A DNA stretch of 64,000 nucleotides, from contig NZ_BDDQ01000027.1 in NCBI RefSeq assembly GCF_002003465.1, positions 1-64,000 of the forward strand, in the 5' to 3' direction. Each line of letters begins with the position of its first letter. Position 1 is the stretch's first letter. This document shows positions 16,060 through 23,746 of the stretch, in pieces. Made by a program: the position numbers and the translations under genes. Source of the DNA: Caenibacillus caldisaponilyticus. Lineage in GTDB: Bacteria > Bacillota > Bacilli > Bacillales > Sporolactobacillaceae. The notes below the pieces were generated by a model. It was not told where the DNA came from, searched no databases, and saw only the letters and a list, made by a program, of their open reading frames with translations.

Positions 16060-16830
16060 TCAGATCACTTTCGCTTCGTTTCTCAACAAGCGGACGAGTT
16101 CGCGCGCCTGGGTGTCGGGATCGCCTTCCAAAATACGGCCGGCGCCTTTTTCCGGCGGCAGGAAGACTTCGACCGTCTCGGTCCGACCGCTGACGTCGTC
16201 CTCATCGAGATCCAGATCGTCGAGTTCAAGCACTTCAAGGGGTTTTTTCTTCGCCTTCATAATTCCCGGCAAGGACGGGTAGCGCGGCTCGTTCAACCCT
16301 TGTTGCGCCGTGACCAACAGGGGCAAGGACGCTTCGATGATTTCGATGTCGCCTTCGGCGTCGCGCTCAAGCGTCGCCTTGTCGCCGTCGATCTCGATCT
16401 TCACGATCGTGGACACGTGGGGAATGCCGAGCTTTTCGGCGAGGCGCGGGCCGATCTGACCCGTGCCGTTGTCGTTGGACACATTGCCGCCCAAAATGAC
16501 GTCGAACTCTTTGTCTTTAAAGTAAGCGGCCAAAATTTCCGCCGTTGACCATTGGTCCCCGTCCTCAACGTCTTCATTGTTGATCAACACTGCGCGGTCG
16601 CAGCCCATCGCCAGCGCGGTCCGCAATTCTTTCTCCGCGTCTTCGGCGCCGACGGTAACGACCGTCACTTCGCCGCCGTGGGCATCGCGCAGCCGGATCG
16701 CTTCTTCAATGGCGAATTCGTCGTAAGGATTGATGATGAAATTGACGCCGTCATCCGAGATGCAGCCGTTTTCGATCACGATTTTTTCTTCGGTATCAAA
16801 CGTCCGCTTCATCAAGACATAAATGTTCAT
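16060..16830 (-). CDS. etfB: Electron transfer flavoprotein beta subunit
   Basis: 256-residue subunit of the ETF dimer; in this family it carries AMP and helps dock dehydrogenases. The sequence follows B. subtilis EtfB: NIYVLMKRTFDTEEKIV at the N-terminus, NPYDEFAIEEAIRLRD, VILGGNVSNDNGTGQIGPRLAE (nucleotide-binding region) and the C-terminal LPGIMKAKKKPLE. The ATG at 16830 is preceded by AAAAGGAGG. It precedes etfA in the beta-oxidation operon. Confidence 0.97.
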   Translation of the reverse strand: MNIYVLMKRTFDTEEKIVIENGCISDDGVNFIINPYDEFAIEEAIRLRDAHGGEVTVVTVGAEDAEKELRTALAMGCDRAVLINNEDVEDGDQWSTAEILAAYFKDKEFDVILGGNVSNDNGTGQIGPRLAEKLGIPHVSTIVKIEIDGDKATLERDAEGDIEIIEASLPLLVTAQQGLNEPRYPSLPGIMKAKKKPLEVLELDDLDLDEDDVSGRTETVEVFLPPEKGAGRILEGDPDTQARELVRLLRNEAKVI

Positions 16831-16909
16831 ATTGCGCCCTCCTTTTAAATTGTTAAACCCTCGTCCCTAAGCATCCCATCGGCTGCCGGCTCCGCCGCCG
16901 GCGGAAAAC

Positions 16910-17683
16910 CTAATGATCCAAAAAGTTCGGCTTGCGCTTTTCGATGAAGGCGCGAATGCCTTCCTCGGCATCCCGGGAGCGAAAAACCTTGCCGAAATTT
17001 TCCGCTTCTTTGGCCATTCCCGCTTCGTAAGCGCTGCTGCGGGCGTAGGCCAAACACTCGAACAGCGCACGAACGGAAACGGCGCTTTTTTCGACGATCT
17101 TTGCCGCCAAATTCAACGCTTCTTCTAAAGCGCGGCCTTCGGCGGCCACGCGGTTGGCCAGGCCGAATTGATAAGCCTCCTGCGCCGAAATCGGCTCGCT
17201 CGTCAACATCATCTCGGCCGCCCGCGCCACGCCGACGATTCTCGGCAATCTCTGGGTGCCGGCAAATCCGGGAATCAATCCCAATTGCAATTCGGGCAAT
17301 CCGAGCTTTGCCCCTTCTTCAACAATGCGGATGTGGCAAGCCATTGCCAATTCCAATCCGCCGCCAAGGGCCGCTCCGTGAATCGCGGCGATGACCGGCT
17401 TTTTCATGGATTCGATGCGGTTGAAGAGCGCCTGCCCCTTTTTCGCCAGAGCGGAAAAATCGGCCGAATCGCCGGATTCGGCGAATTCCTTAATGTCGGC
17501 TCCCGCCGAGAAAAACCGGCCGTCCCCATGGATGACGACGGCTTTGACGCGCTCGTCGCCTTCCACTTCATCCAAGCGAGCGGACAACGCCTCGAGGACT
17601 TCGGACGACAAGGCGTTCGCCGGCGGACGATTCAACGTCAAAATCGCGATTCGATCTTTGATCGATAATTGCACGGCGGACAA
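16910..17683 (-). CDS. fadB: Enoyl-CoA hydratase (beta-oxidation)
   Basis: Hydrates trans-2-enoyl-CoA in fatty-acid degradation; crotonase superfamily, 257 residues. The oxyanion-hole segments are visible: FFSAGADIKEF near residue 60 and IHGAALGGGLELAMACHIRI near residue 100. The two catalytic glutamates map near LPELQLGLIPGFAGTQRLPR. The start is TTG at 17683 (LSAVQLSIKD), eight bases after GGGAGG. The resulting length is one residue from B. subtilis FadB. Followed by etfB after a 79-base gap. Confidence 0.93.
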   Translation of the reverse strand: MSAVQLSIKDRIAILTLNRPPANALSSEVLEALSARLDEVEGDERVKAVVIHGDGRFFSAGADIKEFAESGDSADFSALAKKGQALFNRIESMKKPVIAAIHGAALGGGLELAMACHIRIVEEGAKLGLPELQLGLIPGFAGTQRLPRIVGVARAAEMMLTSEPISAQEAYQFGLANRVAAEGRALEEALNLAAKIVEKSAVSVRALFECLAYARSSAYEAGMAKEAENFGKVFRSRDAEEGIRAFIEKRKPNFLDH

Positions 17684-17873
17684 CGCCACCACCTCCCGAT
17701 AAAAACGCTTACAAATTTTATCAAATAAGGAATGATGCGGGTATTGTCCCGCCACTCCTCATTGAACGCGTTTGTCGCAATCCTCCACACTTAAGAGGAG
17801 TGATCCAGATCGGCAAAACAACGGCGCGGCGGGCGAACCTCACCCACCGGGCAGCGGCTTGCCGGCTCGTTCG

Positions 17874-18464
17874 CTACGCATGAGCCGAAAGCCCATTGAT
17901 CAACAATTCCGTGACCGGCTTGGCGAGGGCGACGAGGTCATATTTGTGATCGTTCATCACCCAGTTCGTCACCGTCTCGTCCAGTGTGCCAAAGATCATC
18001 TGCCGCGCCAATCGCGTATCGATCGAAGCGCGGAAGACGCCGTCCCGTTTGCCCTGTTCGACGATTTGATCGATGACGGCCAAGTAGCCTTTTAAGCTTT
18101 CATTGATCTTAAGGCGAAGATTTTTGTTCGTCTGCCGCAGTTCAAGCTGCGTGACAATCGCCATGTTTTTGTCGAGGGCGAGCTGGCTGAAATGGACGTT
18201 GACCATCGTTTCCAATTTTTCAAAAATCGTCGGTTTGTCACGGATTTCATCCTGAATCTTCTCGATGAATTGCCCCATTTTTTCCCTGAAAAGGGAGATG
18301 AGGATGTCTTCTTTATTTTTAAAATAAAGATAAATGGTGCCATCGGCGACGCCCGCTTTCTTTGCGATCTTCGACACCTGGGCCCGGTGAAAGCCGTGTT
18401 CGGCGATCACGTCGACGGCGGCGTCGATGATTCTTCGATACTTCGGGCGCTCTTTCATCAGCAT
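17874..18464 (-). CDS. fadR: TetR-family fatty-acid degradation repressor FadR
   Basis: Represses beta-oxidation genes; in B. subtilis it is released by long-chain acyl-CoA. The 196-residue protein has the TetR helix-turn-helix near residues 25-55 (VSKIAKKAGVADGTIYLYF), nearly identical to B. subtilis FadR, and an all-helical ligand domain with RLARQMIFGTLDETVTNWVMND. I place the start at ATG 18464, although the GGAG upstream is rather far; ATG 18458 is also possible. A FadR-type operator covers its own promoter, so it is probably autoregulated. Confidence 0.94.
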   Translation of the reverse strand: MLMKERPKYRRIIDAAVDVIAEHGFHRAQVSKIAKKAGVADGTIYLYFKNKEDILISLFREKMGQFIEKIQDEIRDKPTIFEKLETMVNVHFSQLALDKNMAIVTQLELRQTNKNLRLKINESLKGYLAVIDQIVEQGKRDGVFRASIDTRLARQMIFGTLDETVTNWVMNDHKYDLVALAKPVTELLINGLSAHA

Positions 18465-18499
18465 GTTCAGTCGTCGATCTCCTTTTTCTCTCAAAATAG

Positions 18500-18517
18500 T
18501 GAATGATCATTCATTCA
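18500..18517 (-). promoter_or_regulatory. FadR operator
   Basis: TGAATGATCATTCA (18500-18513) is a perfect palindrome, extended by TTCA. It matches the B. subtilis FadR half-sites TGAATGA/TCATTCA. It lies just downstream of the -10 at 18525-18530, a position that would block transcription of fadR-fadB-etfBA. Confidence 0.8.
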
Positions 18518-18524
18518 TAACTTT

Positions 18525-18554
18525 ATTATAAAATTCGCCCTCCTTTTTGGTCAA
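18525..18554 (-). promoter_or_regulatory. Sigma-A promoter of fadR-fadB-etfBA
   Basis: TTGACC (18554-18549), an 18-base spacer and TATAAT (18530-18525) on the minus strand. It lies between the lcfA terminator and fadR, so this part of the operon has its own start. Confidence 0.8.
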
Positions 18555-18680
18555 CAGGGGCTCCGCGAAACTGCGGTAGCAAAAACGCAGAAGAAACCCG
18601 TTGAAACAGCCCGCCCGCACCGGGGATTGGCGATCCAAAAAGAACGGCAAGCCGATCTCTCCATCGGCGCCAAACCGTCC

Positions 18681-18706
18681 CCTGAAAAAGAGCCGAGAAG
18701 CGGCTC
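18681..18706 (-). terminator. Terminator directly after lcfA
   Basis: GAGCCG and CGGCTC pair around AGAAG, followed on the minus strand by TTTTTCAGG. It starts four bases after the lcfA stop and partly separates lcfA from fadR. Confidence 0.75.
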
Positions 18707-18709
18707 TCA

Positions 18710-20395
18710 TCAAGAGGATTGTTTTTTCATCTCCTCTTCGATGAGAACGCGCTTCAACACTTTTCCGACGATCGTCTTCGGAAGCTCGTCTCTGAACTCG
18801 TAAAGCTTCGGCACCTTATAAGCCGCCAAATATTTTCGGCAGTGGGCGTCCAGCGCTTTTTCGTCGAGCGTCCGGCCGGGTTTCGGAACGACGTACGCCT
18901 TGACAGTCTCGCCGCGATAGGCGTCCGGCACGCCGATGACCGCCGCTTCCAAGACATCGGGATGTTCGAACAGCACTTCCTCGACTTCGCGCGGATAAAC
19001 ATTGTAACCGCTTGCAATAATGACGTCTTTTTTTCGGTCTACAATGTAAAAATAACCGCGTTCATCCATGTACGCCATGTCGCCGGTCAACAGCCAACCG
19101 TCTTTTAATACCGAGGCCGTCTCTTCCGGCCGCCGCCAATACCCCTTCATCACCTGCGGGCCCTTGACGGCCAGTTCGCCGATTTCGTTCACCGGGAGCT
19201 CCTCGCCGGTTTCCGGCGACACGATTTTCGCGTCGGTGTCGGGGAAAGGAATGCCGATGCTGCCGGGCACGCGCTCGCCCCAGATCAAGTTGCAATGGGT
19301 GACGGGGGACGACTCCGACAACCCGTACCCTTCCACGAGCTTTCCTCCGGTCAAACGCTCGAAAGTCTGTTGAACCTCAACCGGAAGCGGCGCCGATCCG
19401 CTGATGCACGTTTCGATGGACGACAGATCGTACTTATGGATGTCCGGATGATTGATCAAGGCGATGTACATCGTCGGCGCGCCCGGGAATAGTGTGGGGC
19501 GCTGCTTTTCGATCGTTTTCAGCGTTTCTTCGACATTGAAACGCGGCAGGATGATCAATTTCGCGACGTGCATAATGCCGAGATTCATGACGACCGTCAT
19601 CCCGTACACGTGGAAGAACGGCAAAACCCCGAGAATCGCTTCCTGCCCATAGCGGTTGCGGTACATCCATTTTCTCGCTTGCTCCGTGTTGGCGATGAGA
19701 TTGCGGTGGGTGAGCATCACCCCTTTGGCCACCCCGGTCGTCCCGCCGGTATATTGCAACAAGGCCAAATCTTCCTCCGGATCGACCGGAACCGGAGCGA
19801 AGTCCGTCGTTCCCGTGCGGATGAGGTCGGTGAAAAGATAGACGCGATCAAGTCCTTTGAATTCTCTCTTTTTCGGTATCTTTGTTTTGGAAACGATGGG
19901 GAACAAAAGGTTCTTCGGAAACGGCAAATAATCCTGCACGCCCGTCACGATGATCGTTTCCAGCTCCGTGTTCGCCTTCACGCGGCTGACGCGCGGATAA
20001 AGCTGGTCGAGACAAACGATCATTTTCGCCCCGGAATCCCGCAACTGGTGCTCGAGTTCCCGCTCGGTGTACAGGGGATTGGTCTGCACCGCGATGCCGC
20101 CCGCCATCAAAACCGCATAGTAGGAGATGACGGACTGCGGGCTGTTCGGCAACATAATCGCCACCCGATCCCCTTTTTTCAATCCGAGGCGCGCGAGCTG
20201 TCCGGCCAGGCGGATCGTTTCATCCAGGAGTTGGTCATAGGTCAACTCTTTACCCAAAAAATGAATGGCGATCTTATTCGGGAATTTTTCCGCGGCTTCC
20301 AACAAGTAGTCGTATAACGGGCGGTTCGGATACTCGTTGACGGGCGCTATTTCTTCGGGGTAAAGCGAAAGCCATCTTTTCGCTCCCGTTTCCAT
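18710..20395 (-). CDS. lcfA: Long-chain fatty acid-CoA ligase
   Basis: Activates long-chain fatty acids to acyl-CoA at the cost of ATP, the entry step of beta-oxidation. It is an ANL-superfamily adenylating enzyme of 561 residues. The AMP-binding P-loop is LLQYTGGTTGVAKGVMLTH. Other signatures are GYGLSESSP, WLLTGDMAYMDERGYFYIVDRKKDVI and the C-terminal lysine region LPKTIVGKVLKR. The ATG at 20395 follows AAGGAGG; the longer upstream frame is leader. The gene is first in the lcfA-fadR-fadB-etfBA set and carries a cre-like site next to its promoter. Confidence 0.97.
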   Translation of the reverse strand: METGAKRWLSLYPEEIAPVNEYPNRPLYDYLLEAAEKFPNKIAIHFLGKELTYDQLLDETIRLAGQLARLGLKKGDRVAIMLPNSPQSVISYYAVLMAGGIAVQTNPLYTERELEHQLRDSGAKMIVCLDQLYPRVSRVKANTELETIIVTGVQDYLPFPKNLLFPIVSKTKIPKKREFKGLDRVYLFTDLIRTGTTDFAPVPVDPEEDLALLQYTGGTTGVAKGVMLTHRNLIANTEQARKWMYRNRYGQEAILGVLPFFHVYGMTVVMNLGIMHVAKLIILPRFNVEETLKTIEKQRPTLFPGAPTMYIALINHPDIHKYDLSSIETCISGSAPLPVEVQQTFERLTGGKLVEGYGLSESSPVTHCNLIWGERVPGSIGIPFPDTDAKIVSPETGEELPVNEIGELAVKGPQVMKGYWRRPEETASVLKDGWLLTGDMAYMDERGYFYIVDRKKDVIIASGYNVYPREVEEVLFEHPDVLEAAVIGVPDAYRGETVKAYVVPKPGRTLDEKALDAHCRKYLAAYKVPKLYEFRDELPKTIVGKVLKRVLIEEEMKKQSS

Positions 20396-20448
20396 GGCGA
20401 ATCCTCCTTGTGCCCCGCACCGTTCCGCCTCACGCATTTGCAATTCCT

Positions 20449-20470
20449 ATTATAATGTAAACCTTTACAA
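20449..20470 (-). promoter_or_regulatory. lcfA promoter -10 with adjacent cre-like site
   Basis: TATAAT (20454-20449) is preceded directly by TTGTAAAGGTTTACAT (20470-20455). This fits the CcpA cre pattern WTGNAANCGNWNNCAW except that the core C is G. Glucose repression of lcfA through a cre is known in B. subtilis. No convincing -35 is visible. Confidence 0.5.
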
Positions 20471-20514
20471 ATAGGTAGTCTTTTTTTTCAGTTCGGAAAA
20501 TTGCTCCGCTGTGA

Positions 20515-20595
20515 TTACTGGGCGATCAAATAGATGACGCCGGCCACCGCGAAAATCGCGCAGCAAACCAACAATATTTTTGCCAGGGTTTCCAC
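20515..20595 (-). CDS. Candidate 26-residue single-pass membrane peptide
   Basis: A GTG at 20595 lies nine bases after GGGGAG and opens a 26-codon frame. The peptide has a short polar start (VETLAK), one hydrophobic helix (ILLVCCAIFAVAGVIYLIA) and a final Gln. It sits alone between yshE and lcfA. Such tiny membrane proteins are common in bacilli, but I know of no named homologue. Support is the ribosome site and the single clean membrane segment only. Confidence 0.4.
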   Translation of the reverse strand: METLAKILLVCCAIFAVAGVIYLIAQ

Positions 20596-20648
20596 GTTCC
20601 ATCACTCCCCGCAAGGCCAGACGGACCCGACGCCATGGGCCCGTTGTT

Positions 20649-21059
20649 TTAAACATTTAAACTCACGCCGATGACATAGGACAAACCGATGGAAATCGCC
20701 ATGGAAATAAAACCGACGGCGGCGTTCCCCTTTTCGATTTCCTCGTCCACTTTAAACGTCGGCGTCAGAAATTCAAAAATGAAGTAGCCGACGAGCAGCA
20801 AAATGAAGCCGAAAACGCCCTGTACAATGGTGGCAAAGATCGGTTCGCCGCTTTCGGTCGCAAAACGAAAGATATTGGCGATGCCCAAAATCTTCCCCCC
20901 GGTCGCGAGCGCAACGGCCAAGTTGCCGTTCTTAATTTCTTGCCAGTTTCGGTATTTCGTGAGCAGCTCAAACACCGCAAGAAAAACGACGGTCGACAAT
21001 ACAACGACGCTGTAAATAGCGACGGTTTGGACATAGTTGTTTTCTCCGAAAACTGCCAA
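20649..21059 (-). CDS. yshE: DUF350 membrane protein YshE
   Basis: 136-residue integral membrane protein of unknown function with four predicted membrane segments: SVVVLSTVVFLAVFELL, LAVALATGGKILGIANIF, TIVQGVFGFILLLVGYFIF and AAVGFISMAISIGLSYVIGV. The pattern NLAVALATGGKILG and the late GNAAVGFI.A repeat are typical of DUF350, which has two related halves. The start is TTG 21059 with GGGGTGA upstream. B. subtilis yshE lies in the same place, next to mutS2. Confidence 0.88.
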   Translation of the reverse strand: MAVFGENNYVQTVAIYSVVVLSTVVFLAVFELLTKYRNWQEIKNGNLAVALATGGKILGIANIFRFATESGEPIFATIVQGVFGFILLLVGYFIFEFLTPTFKVDEEIEKGNAAVGFISMAISIGLSYVIGVSLNV

Positions 21060-21292
21060 CGCGCGTCACCCCATAACCGTAAAAAAATAGCGGTCGGACG
21101 GGCGGAATTGGGCATACATGCCGGCGGCGAAGGAAGCCGGGCCGCAGCCCGCACCGACGGCAGGGCGGCCGGCCTTCGCCATCCGCTTGTTAAACCGGCG
21201 TCCCCGCATCCATTTGCCAACGGCGCGGCACCGCCGGCTGCGGCCGCGCCGCTCCGGAGTCCGGCGGCTTTCGTTTCGCCTTCCCCGAAGGC

Positions 21293-23659
21293 TTACTTTA
21301 ATTCGACGATCGTGACGCCGCTGTCCCCTTCTCCGAAAGCGCCGAGCCGGATGCTTTTTACGTGCGGATGGTGTTTCAGTTTTTCATGGACGCCTTTGCG
21401 AAGCGCACCGGTGCCTTTGCCGTGGATGATGGATACCCGGGAATAACCGGCCAACAACGCCTCGTCAATGAATTTTTCGACCCGGATCATCGCGTCTTCC
21501 AATCGTTCGCCCCTGAGATCGAGTTCCGTCTTGGTCGGCGCCGTGGAAGCCGAACGGACGCTGACGACCGGTTTCTCATCCCGTTCGCTTCTCACCGGTT
21601 TTAAGTCGGCGGCGTCGATATTCATTTTCATGATGCCGATTTGGACGAGATACTCCCGATCGTTGATCTTCTCGATGACATGGCCGTTTTGCCCGAAGCG
21701 GACGACTTTGACTTCCTGCCCCGGCGCAAATTCCGCGACCGCTTCTTTTTTATACGGCTTAGGTTTCTTCGCGGTTTCGCCCGCGAGCGCCTGCATCGCC
21801 TGTTCCATTCTCGCTTTGGCGTCAATCAATTCGTGTTCCTTGACCGATTCGGCCGCTTCTTCCTTACGGCTCCGCAATTCGGCGATGATCGCCTGCGCCT
21901 CGCGTTCAGCTTTTTCCAATTTCAGCCGGGTTGCGCGCACGGCCTCTTGCAGCCGTTTTTCCTTTTCCCGTTCGAACCGTTCTTTTTCCCGGGCAAGCGC
22001 TTGTTTTAACCGCTCCATCTCCTCGCGGTAGGCGGCCGCTTCGCGCTCATGCCTTTCCGCTTCCTTCCGGCTTTTCTCAAGGGAAGCGATCATCTGATCG
22101 ATCTTTGCCGAATCTCTGCCGATCAGCGCTTTCGCTTCACGGATGATGGCTTCCGGAAGCCCAAGGCGTTGGGAGATTTCAAACGCGTTGCTCCGACCGG
22201 GAATGCCCATCAGCAACCGGTAGGTCGGCGCGAGGGTGGCCACGTCGAACTCGACGCTGGCGTTTTCCACTTCCGGTCGTTCGTATGCGTACGCTTTCAG
22301 CTCGCTATAATGGGTCGTGGCGATCACATGGGCGCCGCGGCGGATGCAATCGTCCAAAATGGCGATGGACAAGGCCGCCCCTTCCTGCGGGTCCGTGCCG
22401 GCGCCGAGTTCATCGAACAGCGCTAGGCTGCGCGCGTTGATGTTCTTCAAGATCGAAACGATGTTGGTCATGTGTGAGGAAAACGTGCTCAAGCTTTGTT
22501 CGATCGATTGCTCGTCGCCGATGTCGGCAAAGACGCGCTCATACACGTTGATGACGGACCCTTCATCGGCCGGAATATGCAGCCCGGATTGGGCCATGAG
22601 GGTCAGCAGCCCGACCGTTTTGAGCGTGACGGTTTTGCCACCGGTATTCGGCCCGGTAATGATGATGGCTCGCGTCTCATTGCCGAGCCCGATGTCGATC
22701 GGCACGACTTTTTCCGCCGGTATCAAAGGATGGCGCGCTTTCTTCAGATTGAAAAAGCCGTCGTCCCGCAACGCGGGTTTTGCGGCTTTCAGCGTACGGG
22801 CGTATTTCGCCTTGGCAAAAATGAAGTCTATGCGGGCGAGCCGCTCGACGTCCTGGGCGATCTCAGCGGCGACCTCTCCGACACGGCCGGACAGCTCCGC
22901 CAATATCCGTTCGATTTCGTGTTTTTCATTGGCGCGCGCTTGGGCGAGCTGGTTGCTCAGTTCCACGACGGCCTGCGGTTCGATAAACAGCGTCGCACCG
23001 GAAGCGGATTGATCGTGGACGATGCCGTTAAAGGCATGGCGGTATTCCTGCTTGACCGGGACGACATAGCGGTCGCCGCGAATCGTGACGAGCGCTTCGC
23101 TCAGCATTTTTTGCGTGCTGCTTGAGCGGATGATGCTCTCCAACTTGTCTTTAATCCGCGCATCCAAGCTGCGGATTTGGGCGCGGATGGATCTGAGCGC
23201 TTCGCTGGCCTCGTCGAGCACGATCCCTTGGTCGTCGATCGCCGCTGCAATGGCTTTTTCAAGTTCCGCTTTCGGTTCAAGCGCCCGCGCGGCGGCTGTC
23301 AAATGCGGGATGTGGAGGCCGCGTTCTTCGGCGGTGTCGAGAAGAAAAGCTTTCAGGATCCGGCTGCCCCTGATAAAGCCGGCAATGGCGACGAGCTCCT
23401 TTGCCGAGAGCGTCCCGCCGATCCTCGCCCGCTGCAGCGGCGCCCGGATGTCCGAAATGCCGCCGAAGGGCAGGTGGCCGCGGACGCGCAAAACGGCAGC
23501 GCCTTCATCCGTTTCGTCGATTTGAGCTTGGACTTCGCGGAGCGTCTTTTTCGGTTCGAGCCGGAGAGCCTGCTCCCGGCCGAGGGACGTCGCCGCGTGG
23601 TCGGCAAGCTGCTGCTTGATTTTATCAAATTCCAACAATGACATCGCGCGTTCAAACAA
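21293..23659 (-). CDS. mutS2: Endonuclease MutS2
   Basis: Recombination- and ribosome-associated MutS paralogue of 788 residues; it lacks the mismatch-recognition domain. It has the MutS core and lever helices (about 1-310), an ATPase with Walker A GPNTGGKT (336-343) and Walker B SLALFDELGAGTDP, a long coiled coil (about 510-620) rich in Glu, Arg and Lys, and a KOW-like segment. The C-terminal Smr nuclease domain has ELDLRGERLEDA and IIHGKGTGALR. The start is TTG at 23659 after GGAGG with eight bases spacing. It follows polX in the same direction. Confidence 0.97.
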   Translation of the reverse strand: MFERAMSLLEFDKIKQQLADHAATSLGREQALRLEPKKTLREVQAQIDETDEGAAVLRVRGHLPFGGISDIRAPLQRARIGGTLSAKELVAIAGFIRGSRILKAFLLDTAEERGLHIPHLTAAARALEPKAELEKAIAAAIDDQGIVLDEASEALRSIRAQIRSLDARIKDKLESIIRSSSTQKMLSEALVTIRGDRYVVPVKQEYRHAFNGIVHDQSASGATLFIEPQAVVELSNQLAQARANEKHEIERILAELSGRVGEVAAEIAQDVERLARIDFIFAKAKYARTLKAAKPALRDDGFFNLKKARHPLIPAEKVVPIDIGLGNETRAIIITGPNTGGKTVTLKTVGLLTLMAQSGLHIPADEGSVINVYERVFADIGDEQSIEQSLSTFSSHMTNIVSILKNINARSLALFDELGAGTDPQEGAALSIAILDDCIRRGAHVIATTHYSELKAYAYERPEVENASVEFDVATLAPTYRLLMGIPGRSNAFEISQRLGLPEAIIREAKALIGRDSAKIDQMIASLEKSRKEAERHEREAAAYREEMERLKQALAREKERFEREKEKRLQEAVRATRLKLEKAEREAQAIIAELRSRKEEAAESVKEHELIDAKARMEQAMQALAGETAKKPKPYKKEAVAEFAPGQEVKVVRFGQNGHVIEKINDREYLVQIGIMKMNIDAADLKPVRSERDEKPVVSVRSASTAPTKTELDLRGERLEDAMIRVEKFIDEALLAGYSRVSIIHGKGTGALRKGVHEKLKHHPHVKSIRLGAFGEGDSGVTIVELK

Positions 23660-23746
23660 TCCGCATTCCTCCCCGCGGGATGTGGCGTGTCAGGAATTTT
23701 TGAGCCGCCGGCCGCTCGGATGCCGCGGCCGGCCCCTTATGTCCGA

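Noticed and set aside
20465-20656. Minus-strand frame of 63 codons between lcfA and yshE
   Set aside because: It overlaps the better-supported 26-residue frame and the lcfA promoter, and its text is arginine-rich without a fold.
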